A DNA stretch of 64,000 nt from Stappia stellulata (GCF_020176715.1 NZ_JAIVMF010000017.1:1-64000), one strand, 5' to 3'. Positions 34,715 to 43,468 are shown, counted from the first letter of the stretch. The notes: a model not told the origin generated them from the sequence alone. Made by a program: numbers and translations.

Positions 34715-36037
34715 TCACGCGCCGATGTCCGTGCGCCACCGTTTGCCCTGAAAGCACACGGATTGGATCGAGGCGTAGACGCGGTCGCGGGCTTCGCGGA
34801 TGCTGCCGCCAAGCGCAGAAATATGGGCAACGCGGCCAGCGCGGGTCCGCAGGCTGCTGTCGGCGGACTGCTCGACCCCCGCCCAGAACACCATGGCTTT
34901 GTCCGCCAGCAGAGCCGGGAAGAACCTCACGATCTCTCCGCTTCCGATATCGCGGAACGGCCAGTCCGTCTCCCGGTCGAGCTCCGCCTGATCCTTCAGG
35001 GCGGATTTCGCTCCCGCCGAAAGGGTAATGGTGACGCAGGAGCGGGGCTTGACCTTCAGCCGGCGCTCGACGCGTTCGCCCGAGGTCATGCGCATCAAAA
35101 GCGCGAACAGGTCCTCGTCCACACGGGGAAAAATGGTCTGGCTTTCCGAATCCCCCAGCCGGGTGTTGATTTCCAGAAGATGAGGGCGCCCGTCCGCATC
35201 GATCCGAAGGCCAAGATAGATCGGCCCGCTGTAGGATATGCCGCGCGCGCGCAGTCCCTTGAGCACCGGCTTGAGAATGCTGTTGGCGATCGTCTGGCTC
35301 AGCGCCGGCGAATCCATCATGTGGGGCGAGAGGCTGCCCATGCCGTCGCAATTGGCACCGCCGTCGGCGTCATGGCTTTTCTTGAAGTCCTGGGCGGACG
35401 GCAACTCGACGATGCTTCGACCCTGGACGAAGTAATGCGCCGAATAATCGACGCCGGGCAGGTAGTCCTCGGCGAGCACCTTGAAGGGCGCCCCGGGGTT
35501 TTGCGCGATCACCGCGTCGATCTGCGCAAGCACGTCCTGCGGCCGGGTCCCGGCCGGCACCGGGATCGCGCCATTGCCGTTGCGCGTCAACCAGTCGACC
35601 TTGACCATCTTCGGCAGATTGGACGGGTCGGACAGGAACGCGCCCAGCGCCGCCCGATCCTCAAACAGACGCGCCCGCGGTGTCGGCACGCCGTTTTCGC
35701 GGCAGACCTCCTTGCAGAACCATTTGCTGCTTTCGAGCCGGGCGGCCTTGCTCGACGCGCCGAAGACGCGAAAGCCGCGCTGCCTCAGCTCATCGGCGAT
35801 CCCGTCGTCGAGCGCTTCGATGTGCGAGACGAACACAAGGTCCGGCCGCAAGTCCTCGCAGGCGGCAATGACCGAGCGGAAATCATCGATTCGCGGCGCA
35901 CGCGCAATCCTTTCGCCAAGGATCCCGCCGGTCCCTGGAAGATAGTGGACCTTCACCGTCCTGGAATTGGCAACGAGGGCCGCACAGATGCTGTGCCCGC
36001 GTCCCGTTTTGTCGACAACCACCACAGTATGGGTCAT
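34715..36037 (-). CDS. PurD-like ATP-grasp ligase
   Basis: The ATG at 36037 with AAGGA upstream gives 440 residues that align along their length with phosphoribosylamine-glycine ligase (PurD). Recognisable blocks are FGASSKAARLESSK (92-105), AQDFKK (215-220), DGMGSLSP (231-238), GPIYLGL (271-277), the Mg-binding EINTRLGDSESQ (289-300), and the C-terminal GRVAHISALGGSIREAR with a final DIG. The usual glycine-rich ATP loop KADGLAAGKG is changed to KVDWLTRNGNG (146-156), and the N-terminal GGREHA is absent. It is the last gene of the ectB-like operon. An amide-forming ligase with altered specificity is likely. Confidence 0.82.
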   Translation of the reverse strand: MTHTVVVVDKTGRGHSICAALVANSRTVKVHYLPGTGGILGERIARAPRIDDFRSVIAACEDLRPDLVFVSHIEALDDGIADELRQRGFRVFGASSKAARLESSKWFCKEVCRENGVPTPRARLFEDRAALGAFLSDPSNLPKMVKVDWLTRNGNGAIPVPAGTRPQDVLAQIDAVIAQNPGAPFKVLAEDYLPGVDYSAHYFVQGRSIVELPSAQDFKKSHDADGGANCDGMGSLSPHMMDSPALSQTIANSILKPVLKGLRARGISYSGPIYLGLRIDADGRPHLLEINTRLGDSESQTIFPRVDEDLFALLMRMTSGERVERRLKVKPRSCVTITLSAGAKSALKDQAELDRETDWPFRDIGSGEIVRFFPALLADKAMVFWAGVEQSADSSLRTRAGRVAHISALGGSIREARDRVYASIQSVCFQGKRWRTDIGA

Positions 36038-36102
36038 GGATTTTCCTTCCTGGAAAGTGAGAGGCGGGACGATCCCGGCTCCAGGTGTCAAGGGACGCCC
36101 CG

Positions 36103-37224
36103 TCACGCCGTCACGGTCCTGGCGGTCGCGCGAAAGGAATTTTCCCGAAGGTTGCATTCGCCCAAATGCGCCGGGAGCCCGCCCCAGACTTCCGAAAACC
36201 GGTCCGGCGTCCGGCCAACATATCCAGGACGTTCCGCCGAGGAATTCGGCCAGTCGCAGTTGGGGGCAATGTGGTGCAGGTCATGGTGCACCGTGTCGCC
36301 GACGACGACGAACAACCGCGCGGGCATGTGGATCGACACCGCCCTGATCCACCACGGGATCCAGGCAACGAACGTGTTTCGCTCCGGCGCCTTGCAACAG
36401 CACACGCGGGTGAAACTCAGGAAGTCCTTCTTCTCCCGGTCGCGGATGGTCTGGTTGGAAAACGCCCACCACCGGTGCTTGCTGGCCGTGTAGAGAAAGT
36501 TGGAAATCTGGAAGCCGATCGTCAGCGGCAGCAGCCAGAAGAGCCCGAGCGCGACGTAATAAGCGGACCCGAGGAAAACCCCCGGCAGCGCCAGAGCCGC
36601 GAGATAGGCCCAGGACAATGCGAGCCGATAGAGCGGACGCGCATCGATGAAATTCGCCCTGAGCCTTTCGGCCAGGAACCGGACATGAAAGACCGGCGAC
36701 AGACAGATCAGGACGATCCGGCGGCACAGGCGACCGCGACTTTCCTCCAGTCCCAGCCCCGCGTTGCGCAGGAACAGGACATCCGCGTCGTCTTCAAAGC
36801 ACGGCGCCCGGTGGTGCATGAGATGGGATTTCTGGTTCTCGCGAAACGGCGTTCGCAGGAGCAGTGTCGTCAGAACCTCCCCCAGCACATGATTGGCAAG
36901 GGGCGTTTTCAGCACCTTGTAGTGAAGCGTCTGGTGGATGACGAGAACGTCCAGGCGTCGCATTCCGCCGGAGACGAAACAAAAGCCGAGCATGTAGACC
37001 AGGCCGCCGCCGATCCCCCCCAGAGAGAGCGCAAGGCCGATCAGGGCGAAGCCGGCAACAATCGAGGCGACGCCGATCCCGACGACCTCCACCGGCGACA
37101 GCGGCCGGGCGGCCGGATCACGCGAGCCGCGAATGCCGCTGAGCCAGGTCACGAAAGACTGGACCCCCGGCGGCAATCGGTGCGCCAGTTCCTCGCGGGC
37201 GGGAGACAGATAGGTCGACGTCAT
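36103..37224 (-). CDS. Membrane di-iron desaturase/hydroxylase-like protein
   Basis: The ATG at 37224 (GGGAGGG eight bases upstream) gives 373 residues with four to five hydrophobic segments and the three histidine boxes of membrane di-iron fatty-acid desaturases and related hydroxylases: HQTLH (97-101), HLMHH (134-138) and HHDLHH (313-318). It sits between the 2OG oxygenase (19-base gap) and the PurD-like gene (65-base gap). In this setting it may desaturate or hydroxylate the cluster product rather than membrane lipids, which is inference. Confidence 0.82.
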   Translation of the reverse strand: MTSTYLSPAREELAHRLPPGVQSFVTWLSGIRGSRDPAARPLSPVEVVGIGVASIVAGFALIGLALSLGGIGGGLVYMLGFCFVSGGMRRLDVLVIHQTLHYKVLKTPLANHVLGEVLTTLLLRTPFRENQKSHLMHHRAPCFEDDADVLFLRNAGLGLEESRGRLCRRIVLICLSPVFHVRFLAERLRANFIDARPLYRLALSWAYLAALALPGVFLGSAYYVALGLFWLLPLTIGFQISNFLYTASKHRWWAFSNQTIRDREKKDFLSFTRVCCCKAPERNTFVAWIPWWIRAVSIHMPARLFVVVGDTVHHDLHHIAPNCDWPNSSAERPGYVGRTPDRFSEVWGGLPAHLGECNLRENSFRATARTVTA

Positions 37225-37243
37225 CTCGTGAACCCTCCCGGCC

Positions 37244-37990
37244 TCAGCTGGCGAACAGCACATCGTTGGTTTCGTGCGTCATCTCCGCCGCCAGGTCGCG
37301 CTCGTTCGCCCAGGTCATGTTGACGATCAGCCGCTCGCCGCCGCGGGCGATCGGCGTGACGCGGTGAAGGTATTTCTGGGCATTGAGGAGATAGGCGTCC
37401 GCCGCGTCGCAGCGGTGCGTGTGGATCGCCCCGCTCAGGAGCGTTTCGTTGACCTTCGGATTTTCCTTGTCCCAGCTTCCACCGCCACATAGCTGCAAGA
37501 AGCCGCCCTGGGCGACGTCCGGCGCCTTGAGATAGAGGACGAAGGCAAAGGAGTAGTCATCCCAGTGCCAACCGTGGGTATCGCCGTCGCGGAAGAGGTT
37601 GCTGAGCACATATTCCTCCGGGGGCCACGGGACGCGGTGGACCGTCTCTCCGGTGATCGCAGTCAGAAACCCGCGCACCGCCTCGCACGCATAGATCCGG
37701 GGGATGAAGAGGCTCTTTTCCCTGAGGATGTGCTGGCCGACGGTGCGCATCCGGCGCGGCGTGTCGCCGGTGCTCTTCATGGTCAGGTGCTTGTTGCGCC
37801 CGCTGGTCGAGCTGATCCCCTCGCACTCCCGCGTGATCGCGCGATGCAACGCGGACGGCAGGAAGTGCGGGATGCGCACGAAGCCGTTTGCGAGAAAGTC
37901 GGCCCTGAAACGCGCGACCTCGGCCTCGCTGTACCGGTCGATCCTGTCGCGAAGGGGCACGAGTGGATCAATATCGCCTTGATAAGTCAT
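37244..37990 (-). CDS. 2-oxoglutarate/Fe(II)-dependent oxygenase
   Basis: The ATG at 37990 follows GGAGGA at seven bases and gives 248 residues. The iron ligands appear as H142-W-D144 and H209, with R220 placed to bind 2-oxoglutarate. Because the acidic ligand D144 is kept, hydroxylation is more likely than halogenation; related amino-acid halogenases have Gly or Ala at that position. It lies 17 bases after the EctB-like gene, suggesting that it acts on a diaminobutyrate-type amino acid or its derivative. Confidence 0.82.
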   Translation of the reverse strand: MTYQGDIDPLVPLRDRIDRYSEAEVARFRADFLANGFVRIPHFLPSALHRAITRECEGISSTSGRNKHLTMKSTGDTPRRMRTVGQHILREKSLFIPRIYACEAVRGFLTAITGETVHRVPWPPEEYVLSNLFRDGDTHGWHWDDYSFAFVLYLKAPDVAQGGFLQLCGGGSWDKENPKVNETLLSGAIHTHRCDAADAYLLNAQKYLHRVTPIARGGERLIVNMTWANERDLAAEMTHETNDVLFAS

Positions 37991-38007
37991 GAAATGTCCT
38001 CCGCTGT

Positions 38008-39312
38008 TCAATGGATGCTTGCCAGGCGCGCGGGTCCCGCGCAGGTCGCTGCGACGCAGCGTTTGAGAACCGCAAGCCCGTGAGAAAGGTCGCCGTCGTC
38101 GATGGTGAGCGGGGGAAGGAGCTTCACGACCGTCTCGTCCGGCCCGCAGGTTTCCAGGATCAGCCGGTTGTGGAAGCAAAGCTCGCGGATCTGCGCCGCC
38201 CGTTTGCCGTCGCGCACGTCGAGACCCTGCATCATGCCGGCTCCCTTGCGCATGCCGCCATAGTCAGCGGCCATGGCATCGAGCGCATGTGTGACCAGGC
38301 CCCCCTTGCGGACCACCTCCGACGCGAACAGGGCGTCGGACCAATAGGCCTCCAGGGTGGCGGCCGCCGTCACGAAGGCGAGGTTGTTGCCGCGGAAGGT
38401 GCCATTGTGCTCGCCCGGCTTCCAGGCATCCCATTGCGGCGCGATCATGAGCATGGCCAACGGCTGCCCGAAACCGGAAAGCGATTTCGACAGCACGACG
38501 ATGTCCGGCTGAAGGCCCGCATGCTCGAAGGAAAAGAAGGTTCCCAGCCGACCGCATCCGGCCTGGATATCGTCGACGATCACCAGCACGCCATGATCCG
38601 AGGCGATCCGGCGAATGCGGCGCAACCACGCGGCGCTGGCACGGTTCAACCCGCCCTCGCCCTGCACCGTCTCAAGGATGATGGCCGCCGGCTTGTCGAC
38701 CCCGGACGATCCGTCCGCCAGGAGTTTTTCCACAATATCGGCCGTATCGACGTCCGCGCCGAGGTAGCCGTCATAGGGCAGACGGGTCACCTGGTTGAGC
38801 AGTGCCGAGGAACTTGAGCGATGGTGGGCGTTCGCGGTGAGCGACAGCGCGCCCTGCGTGCAGCCGTGGAAAGCGTTGGTAAAGGCAATGACATTGGTGC
38901 GGCCGGTGACCTTGCGCGCCAGCTTGACGGCTGCCTCGACCGCATTCGCACCCGTCGGCCCGGGAAACTGAAGTTTGTAGTCGAGGTTTCGCGGGATCAT
39001 GATCCGGAGGCGAAACAGATCCATGAAGGCCGCTTTCGACACCGTTTCCATGTCGAGCGACATGGAGATGCCATCGTCTTCAAGGTAGCGGGTCAGACGG
39101 TGTCGCAGCAGCGGATTGTTGTGCCCGTAGTTGAGCGCGCCGCACCCGGCGAGAAAATCCAGATACCGCTCGCCCCCGTCCGTCTCGAGAATGCTGCCGG
39201 CGGCACGGGCAAAGGTCGCGGGAAAGCTGCGACAATAGGAGCGAACCTCGGATTCCAGGCCGGTCACGGCGACGACCTTCGTATCCGAAAGCGGAGGCTG
39301 TATGTGTTTCAT
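38008..39312 (-). CDS. EctB-like diaminobutyrate-2-oxoglutarate aminotransferase
   Basis: The 434-residue class-III PLP aminotransferase matches EctB throughout: ESEVRSYCRSFP near residue 20, AGCGALNYGHNNP at 55-67, LDYKLQFPGPTGANAVEAA near 110, VDDIQAGCGR at 246-255, and the PLP lysine K276 in LSKSLSG, with GEHNGTFRG following. EctB makes 2,4-diaminobutyrate from aspartate semialdehyde. No ectA or ectC is near, so this is not an ectoine operon. It is the first of four collinear genes and has a lux-box-like site 248 bases upstream. Confidence 0.9.
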   Translation of the reverse strand: MKHIQPPLSDTKVVAVTGLESEVRSYCRSFPATFARAAGSILETDGGERYLDFLAGCGALNYGHNNPLLRHRLTRYLEDDGISMSLDMETVSKAAFMDLFRLRIMIPRNLDYKLQFPGPTGANAVEAAVKLARKVTGRTNVIAFTNAFHGCTQGALSLTANAHHRSSSSALLNQVTRLPYDGYLGADVDTADIVEKLLADGSSGVDKPAAIILETVQGEGGLNRASAAWLRRIRRIASDHGVLVIVDDIQAGCGRLGTFFSFEHAGLQPDIVVLSKSLSGFGQPLAMLMIAPQWDAWKPGEHNGTFRGNNLAFVTAAATLEAYWSDALFASEVVRKGGLVTHALDAMAADYGGMRKGAGMMQGLDVRDGKRAAQIRELCFHNRLILETCGPDETVVKLLPPLTIDDGDLSHGLAVLKRCVAATCAGPARLASIH

Positions 39313-39559
39313 GGTTCAAAGTCCCGATCATCATTCACCTGGAGGCGGACACCCAGGAAGGATCTCTGACAAGGCGCGCCTGCACTTCTCATCCGGCGAA
39401 GCCCGCTTAAGGACAAGAAGAAACACATGATCGTGGAGCGCAGAATTTGAACACCCTCACGATTTACATCACGCCTACATGATTCTCACTTTTACAAAAC
39501 TGATTAACCTGCTGAAAAACTATGACCCTATCTGAATACACAGATTGCCCGACCCGATA
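39313..39559 (-). other. Long AT-rich leader of the ectB-like operon
   Basis: This 247-base stretch between the EctB-like start and lux box 2 has no gene. Bases 39420-39550 are clearly less GC-rich than the surroundings and carry a -10-like TGTATT on the minus strand at 39540-39535, 19 bases beyond the lux box. If used, it would give a leader of about 215 bases. No known riboswitch pattern was recognised. Confidence 0.5.
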
Positions 39560-39579
39560 ACCTGTCGGTTCCTACGGGT
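39560..39579. promoter_or_regulatory. Lux-box-like palindrome 2
   Basis: The 20-mer starts ACCTGT and ends ACGGGT, is strongly palindromic, and agrees with the classical lux box at 16 of 20 positions. Its reverse complement matches lux box 1 at 16 of 20 positions, with the identical stretch GTAGGAACC. A -10-like hexamer follows about 20 bases downstream on the minus strand, toward the ectB-like operon. The bases from 39580 to 39917 hold no recognised gene. Confidence 0.72.
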
Positions 39580-39917
39580 GACGATCAAGGGGACATGAAA
39601 AATCGAAAACCCGGCTCGGTCGGGAGGGAAATCGCGGGGGAAATCGCAAGAGCGCGACACCGCTGAAGCCGGAGCGGACGTGCAGGATCATGGCCGGTGC
39701 AAAGGGCGCCTGACTCCATCCCGTCTCCGACGGCGTGCGCAGTGGCGCGGTTGCCGACCACAGCGGCACCGGATCAAACGCAACGCGGCGGGCTATTCAA
39801 AGGAAATGGCGCGCCGCACCGGGTGAAGGTGACATCTGGGTGTGAAGTCTCGAGAGGTTGTTCATCCGGTTCGGGATTAGGCTGCAATCGCCAAACTCCA
39901 GCCGAGGATCCCGAAAG

Positions 39918-40607
39918 ATGAACAACCCGCACCAAGGTGCCCGCCTGACCGTCTATAGTCGAGAGCAGATCGTGGCCCGTGCCCCCGCCCGCGTGGCGGG
40001 GCGTCTGCCCGATCGCCTGGTCGCGCTCGCCCTGCATCTGCGGCGCGACCTGCGCCTGACGGGGGCGGCGATCGCGGCCAGGCTCGTCTTCATTGACGAG
40101 ACCGGCCTTAATACGAAGATGGATCGGCTGCGTGAACGATCGCTGAGGGGAGGACGTGGCCGGGCGGTAGTGCCGCACGGCCACTGCAAACGACGACCTT
40201 CACCGGAGCCTTGCGCCTGACCGGCCTGACGGCCCCGATGGTCCTCGACGGTGCCATGAACGGTTTGGCTTTCCTGGCCTATGTCGAGCAGGTCCTTGTG
40301 CCGACGCTGTCACGCGGCGACATCGTCGTGATGGACAATCTGCCGGCCCACAAGGCTGCCGGGGTCCGGGAAGCCATTGAAAACGTCGGTGCCGAGCTGC
40401 GCTATCTGCCGCCCTAAAGTCCCGATTTCAAACCGATCGAGACCGCGTTTTCGAAACTCAAGGCGCTGTTGCGCGCCAAGACGGAGCGTACGGTCAACGT
40501 CTAGTGGAACTCCGTTGGCGACCTCTGCGCCCATTTCAAACCACGCGAATGCGCAAACTACTTTGCTGCAGCTGGATATGAACCAACACAAAACGGATAT
40601 GCTCTAG
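39918..40607 (+). pseudogene. IS630-type transposase remnant
   Basis: The ATG at 39918 opens an N-terminal helix-turn-helix part (MNNPHQGARLTVYSREQIV) that jumps straight to RLVFIDETGLNTKM, the first DDE aspartate, with the usual intervening ~60 residues missing. A frameshift near 40190-40210 moves the reading to another frame ([18 protein letters not shown], then [18 protein letters not shown]). Two in-frame stops then interrupt SPDFKPIETAFSKLKALL and the C-terminal end. The element is therefore inactive. Terminal inverted repeats were not found. It borders the quorum-sensing cluster. Confidence 0.82.
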
Positions 40608-41328
40608 GCGGGAGGATACAGGGTGATCTCGGACGTGATGATCCGCCCGCCGAAGTCGCCGAAGCGAAACACTTGGATCGCCGGATCAGTTTCCCGCCGG
40701 TCGATCGGTCTTTGAACACCAATCAGCTTCATCTTTTTGTTGGCCAAATCATGCGGTGTCGCTCCCGATTGCAGTTTGTCGTGCCAGGTCAGTCGGGCGA
40801 GCGCCGCCCCCTCTTCGCCTGGCGCGGTGCCGCTCTTGTCGAAGACGATGATGCAACCAACGGGTTAAGGCTCGCCCCGAGAAGGGCGAGCAACTTCACC
40901 CGTTGCGAGACCGGCAGAAACATGAGGGTGAGGAACAGGATCGCGACGTCGAAAGGCTCTCAATCGAATGTTGCCGCGTCGGCACAGATTGCCGTACCCG
41001 GGGCCTGATAGGCTCGGACCACGTCCGCGCACTCATCAAGGGCAATCAGCCGCGCCTGCCGTTCCTCCAGGACACCAGCCAGCGATCGACCGACTTTACC
41101 GGTTGAGCATCCGATATCGTAGACAAGCCCACCTTTCGGGATGTCATGCTTCGCGACCAAAGCCGCCGCATCCGATGCCAGTTCGTACCAGGGCAGTTGC
41201 TCACGGACGTGCGCCTCAAAAGCCCTTTCACCCCCGAAACGCCCAATCCGATCCCGGTCGGCCTTGGTTGGCCGCCGCGCATAGGTGCAGGCGCTGCGCC
41301 TGGTGGAGACCTTCGGACTTGCCGACAT
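40604..41328 (-). pseudogene. Decayed SAM-dependent methyltransferase gene
   Basis: From an ATG at 41328 a methyltransferase can be read: WYELASDAAALV, then motif I VYDIGCSTGKVGRSL and LIALDECADVV. A TGA at about 40961 interrupts the frame directly after AATFD, and the match continues with EPFDVAILFLTLMFLPV. A frameshift near 40866 then moves to IIVFDKSGTAPGEEG, and the frame ends with ITLYPPA at the stop 40604-40606. The gene is tail to tail with the IS630 remnant; their stop codons share two bases. The intact relative may be a mobile-element cargo gene. Confidence 0.7.
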
Positions 41329-41672
41329 GTGCACGCCGCCGCGAAGAAGGCCCCAAAGCTGGAGGCTGTCGGCATCGACGACACGGCGATCCCAAAGCCA
41401 AACAAGATGTAGGTACCGGAACTTGCGCGCTGTGAATGGATCGAGCGACGTGAGAACGCCATTGCGCCCGGGCCGAGTGACACGGGCAATACCCATGTCG
41501 CTCTGGGTCTGGGATTGGGGACCTGTCAGACGGGAAAGTCGGTCAGCTTTTCCACGGCCGCAGCAGGCTTTTTCGCCCCTGCCGGGATCGGTCTGATCCG
41601 CTCGACCTTTGCCCGGAGTTGAGCGTCCTGCCCGGCGCGTGCGCCAAGGCGCACCTCGTATGACGCCCGCCG

Positions 41673-42476
41673 TCAGGCTGCGCGCGCGCGAAGGCCGGAC
41701 GGATTGCCTTTCAGGGCGCCGGCCCGCTGATCGTGCGGATCAAGTTGGCGGATCACCACCAGTTCCTCCGCCGTCGGAATCGCGGTCTCATGAAGATCCG
41801 GCGCCCGCAACAGCTCGAAGCCGGTGTTCGCGGCGACCTCCTCGAAACTCACGCCCGGATGCAGCGAGAGCACCCGCGGCGCGTGGTCCGGCCCGCCGAA
41901 ATCCATCACGCAAAGCGGTGTGATGACCAGACCGATCCGGATTTCCGGCCGCCGCGCGCCCTCCGGCCACAGCCGATCGTTGAAGCCGGCGCTGCACACC
42001 ACATCGACCTCCCCCGGCACGAAGGTGCGCCGGTCATGGCTCGTCACCAGCATGGAGTTGCGGTGGCTGATGCTGTTGCCGGGAAACCCGCGCACGCCGA
42101 GCATCTGCACCTTGGGCTTTCGGAAATCGCCGAGGCAGGAAATGTTGGCCTGGGCGAACCGGTCGATCTGCACCGGCGTCACCATAGCGTGCCGGCGACC
42201 GGACCAGAGGCTTTCGAAGATACGGCCATAGGGAAACCAGCCCGCATGTCCGGGCCGGTCCTCCGGCGCGCAACCGAGCGGCACCGGCTCCTCGACGGCG
42301 AAGGCCTCGCCATCGGTCAACAGCAGCCGGTCGTTGAGGCGAAGCTTGGCGAGACCGGCGGCGATCCGGGGCAGTGTGCCGATGCCGTTGGCCATCACCT
42401 CGCCGTCCTCCGCCCAGGCCCGGGCGGCGGCAGTGATCATCAGCTCGGCCAGGGTGAAAGTCTCAGCATGAATCAT
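41673..42476 (-). CDS. ipdB: Steroid ring-opening CoA-transferase-like hydrolase, beta subunit
   Basis: The 267-residue family-I CoA-transferase-like protein pairs with the next upstream gene. MVTPVQIDRFAQANIS, LGVRGFPGNSISHRNSM and the RVLSLHPGVSFEEV block are typical of IpdB. IpdAB opens the last steroid ring (COCHEA-CoA) by hydrolysis. It is the final gene of the ipd operon and follows ipdA by nine bases. Without the other ipd genes around it the assignment would be less certain. Confidence 0.88.
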   Translation of the reverse strand: MIHAETFTLAELMITAAARAWAEDGEVMANGIGTLPRIAAGLAKLRLNDRLLLTDGEAFAVEEPVPLGCAPEDRPGHAGWFPYGRIFESLWSGRRHAMVTPVQIDRFAQANISCLGDFRKPKVQMLGVRGFPGNSISHRNSMLVTSHDRRTFVPGEVDVVCSAGFNDRLWPEGARRPEIRIGLVITPLCVMDFGGPDHAPRVLSLHPGVSFEEVAANTGFELLRAPDLHETAIPTAEELVVIRQLDPHDQRAGALKGNPSGLRARAA

Positions 42477-42485
42477 GACGGCACC

Positions 42486-43364
42486 TCACAGATTGGGGAT
42501 CGACAGGGTGCGGATCGCATCGACGCCGCCCACCCGGTCCAGATAGGTCGGCTCATCGGCGCCGACGTAGTCGCGCAGGTAGGCGTCCCAGCCCCCTTCC
42601 TGACGCGCCCCATCGCAATAGGTCTTCAGATGCGCCATATCCCAACCGTAGGCGTCATGCGCGGTGGTGGGATGGGCCCCAAAGGGCGCCGCCACCACCG
42701 TTTCCACCACGGAGCGGTCGAACAGGCTCTTTTGCGCCATGTGGGAATGGGTCAGATCGAGCCGATCGTGGACCTCCTCCGCCGACACGATCACACGGCT
42801 GGCAGCACGGGCGATCAGATTGTCGAAATAGGGATCGCGCCCATCGGTCTGCACATTGCCCCTCCGGTCGGCGCGGCTGACATGGATCAGCGAGATGTCC
42901 GGCTTCAGCGCCGGCATCGCCACCAGCACATCCTCCGCATCATAGGGAGAGGTGACCAGACGCAGCTCCGGATTGTGGGTCAGCACATCGGTGCCCATGC
43001 CGATGCGGGTCGGCGCGAAGGGGACGCCCTCGGCAGCGGCCCTGAGACCGAGCAGAAACATGCCCTCGTCGAGTTCCATTACCTCGATCGCCCCGCTCTC
43101 GCGCGCCTTGCGAAAGTAGGGTTCGAGCGGAATCTTGTCGAGCGACACGAAGCCGTAAATCACCTTGCGCACCTTGCCAGCGGCACACAGCATGCCGACC
43201 TCCGGCCCGCCATAGGCGACCAGCGTCAGATCCTTCAGATCCGAGCGCAGGATTTCCCGCACCAATGCCATCGGCTTGCGCCGAGCACCCCAGCCGCCGA
43301 CGCCGATGACCATGCCGTCATGCAGACTGCGGACGGCCTCGCGAAGGCTTTTCTGTTTGTCCAT
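42486..43364 (-). CDS. ipdA: Steroid ring-opening CoA-transferase-like hydrolase, alpha subunit
   Basis: The 292-residue alpha-type CoA-transferase fold begins with LHDGMVIGVGGWGARRKPMAL and contains AYGGPEVGMLCAAGKV near residue 50 and HVSRADRRGNVQTDG near 160. These match IpdA of actinobacterial cholesterol degradation, which works with IpdB on the ring-D-opened CoA thioester. A 16-bp palindrome lies 89 bases upstream of its ATG, so it may have its own promoter inside the operon. Confidence 0.88.
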   Translation of the reverse strand: MDKQKSLREAVRSLHDGMVIGVGGWGARRKPMALVREILRSDLKDLTLVAYGGPEVGMLCAAGKVRKVIYGFVSLDKIPLEPYFRKARESGAIEVMELDEGMFLLGLRAAAEGVPFAPTRIGMGTDVLTHNPELRLVTSPYDAEDVLVAMPALKPDISLIHVSRADRRGNVQTDGRDPYFDNLIARAASRVIVSAEEVHDRLDLTHSHMAQKSLFDRSVVETVVAAPFGAHPTTAHDAYGWDMAHLKTYCDGARQEGGWDAYLRDYVGADEPTYLDRVGGVDAIRTLSIPNL

Positions 43365-43452
43365 GTCATGAACCCGTAATCGCTGTTGCCCTTCGGCAGA
43401 AAGGATTTCCGCCTGTTTCCGAAGAGCCTAGAGAGACAGCCAGCCACCCTCA

Positions 43453-43468
43453 TCGTCCGTCAGGACGA
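43453..43468. promoter_or_regulatory. Candidate operator of the steroid cluster, site 1
   Basis: TCGTCC-GTCA-GGACGA is a perfect inverted repeat (arms extend to seven bases as ATCGTCC/GGACGAT). It lies between maoC and ipdA, 89 bases upstream of the ipdA start. A near-identical site is at 62485-62500 before another operon of the cluster. Confidence 0.6.

Noticed and set aside
38008-39312. Ectoine biosynthesis operon
   Set aside because: The aminotransferase is EctB-like, but no ectA or ectC homolog is anywhere in the window and its neighbours are oxygenases and a PurD-like ligase.
41285-41596. Additional plus-strand gene in the 41.3-41.6 kb region
   Set aside because: The translation is Arg/Ser-rich and antisense to the decayed methyltransferase; no family features.
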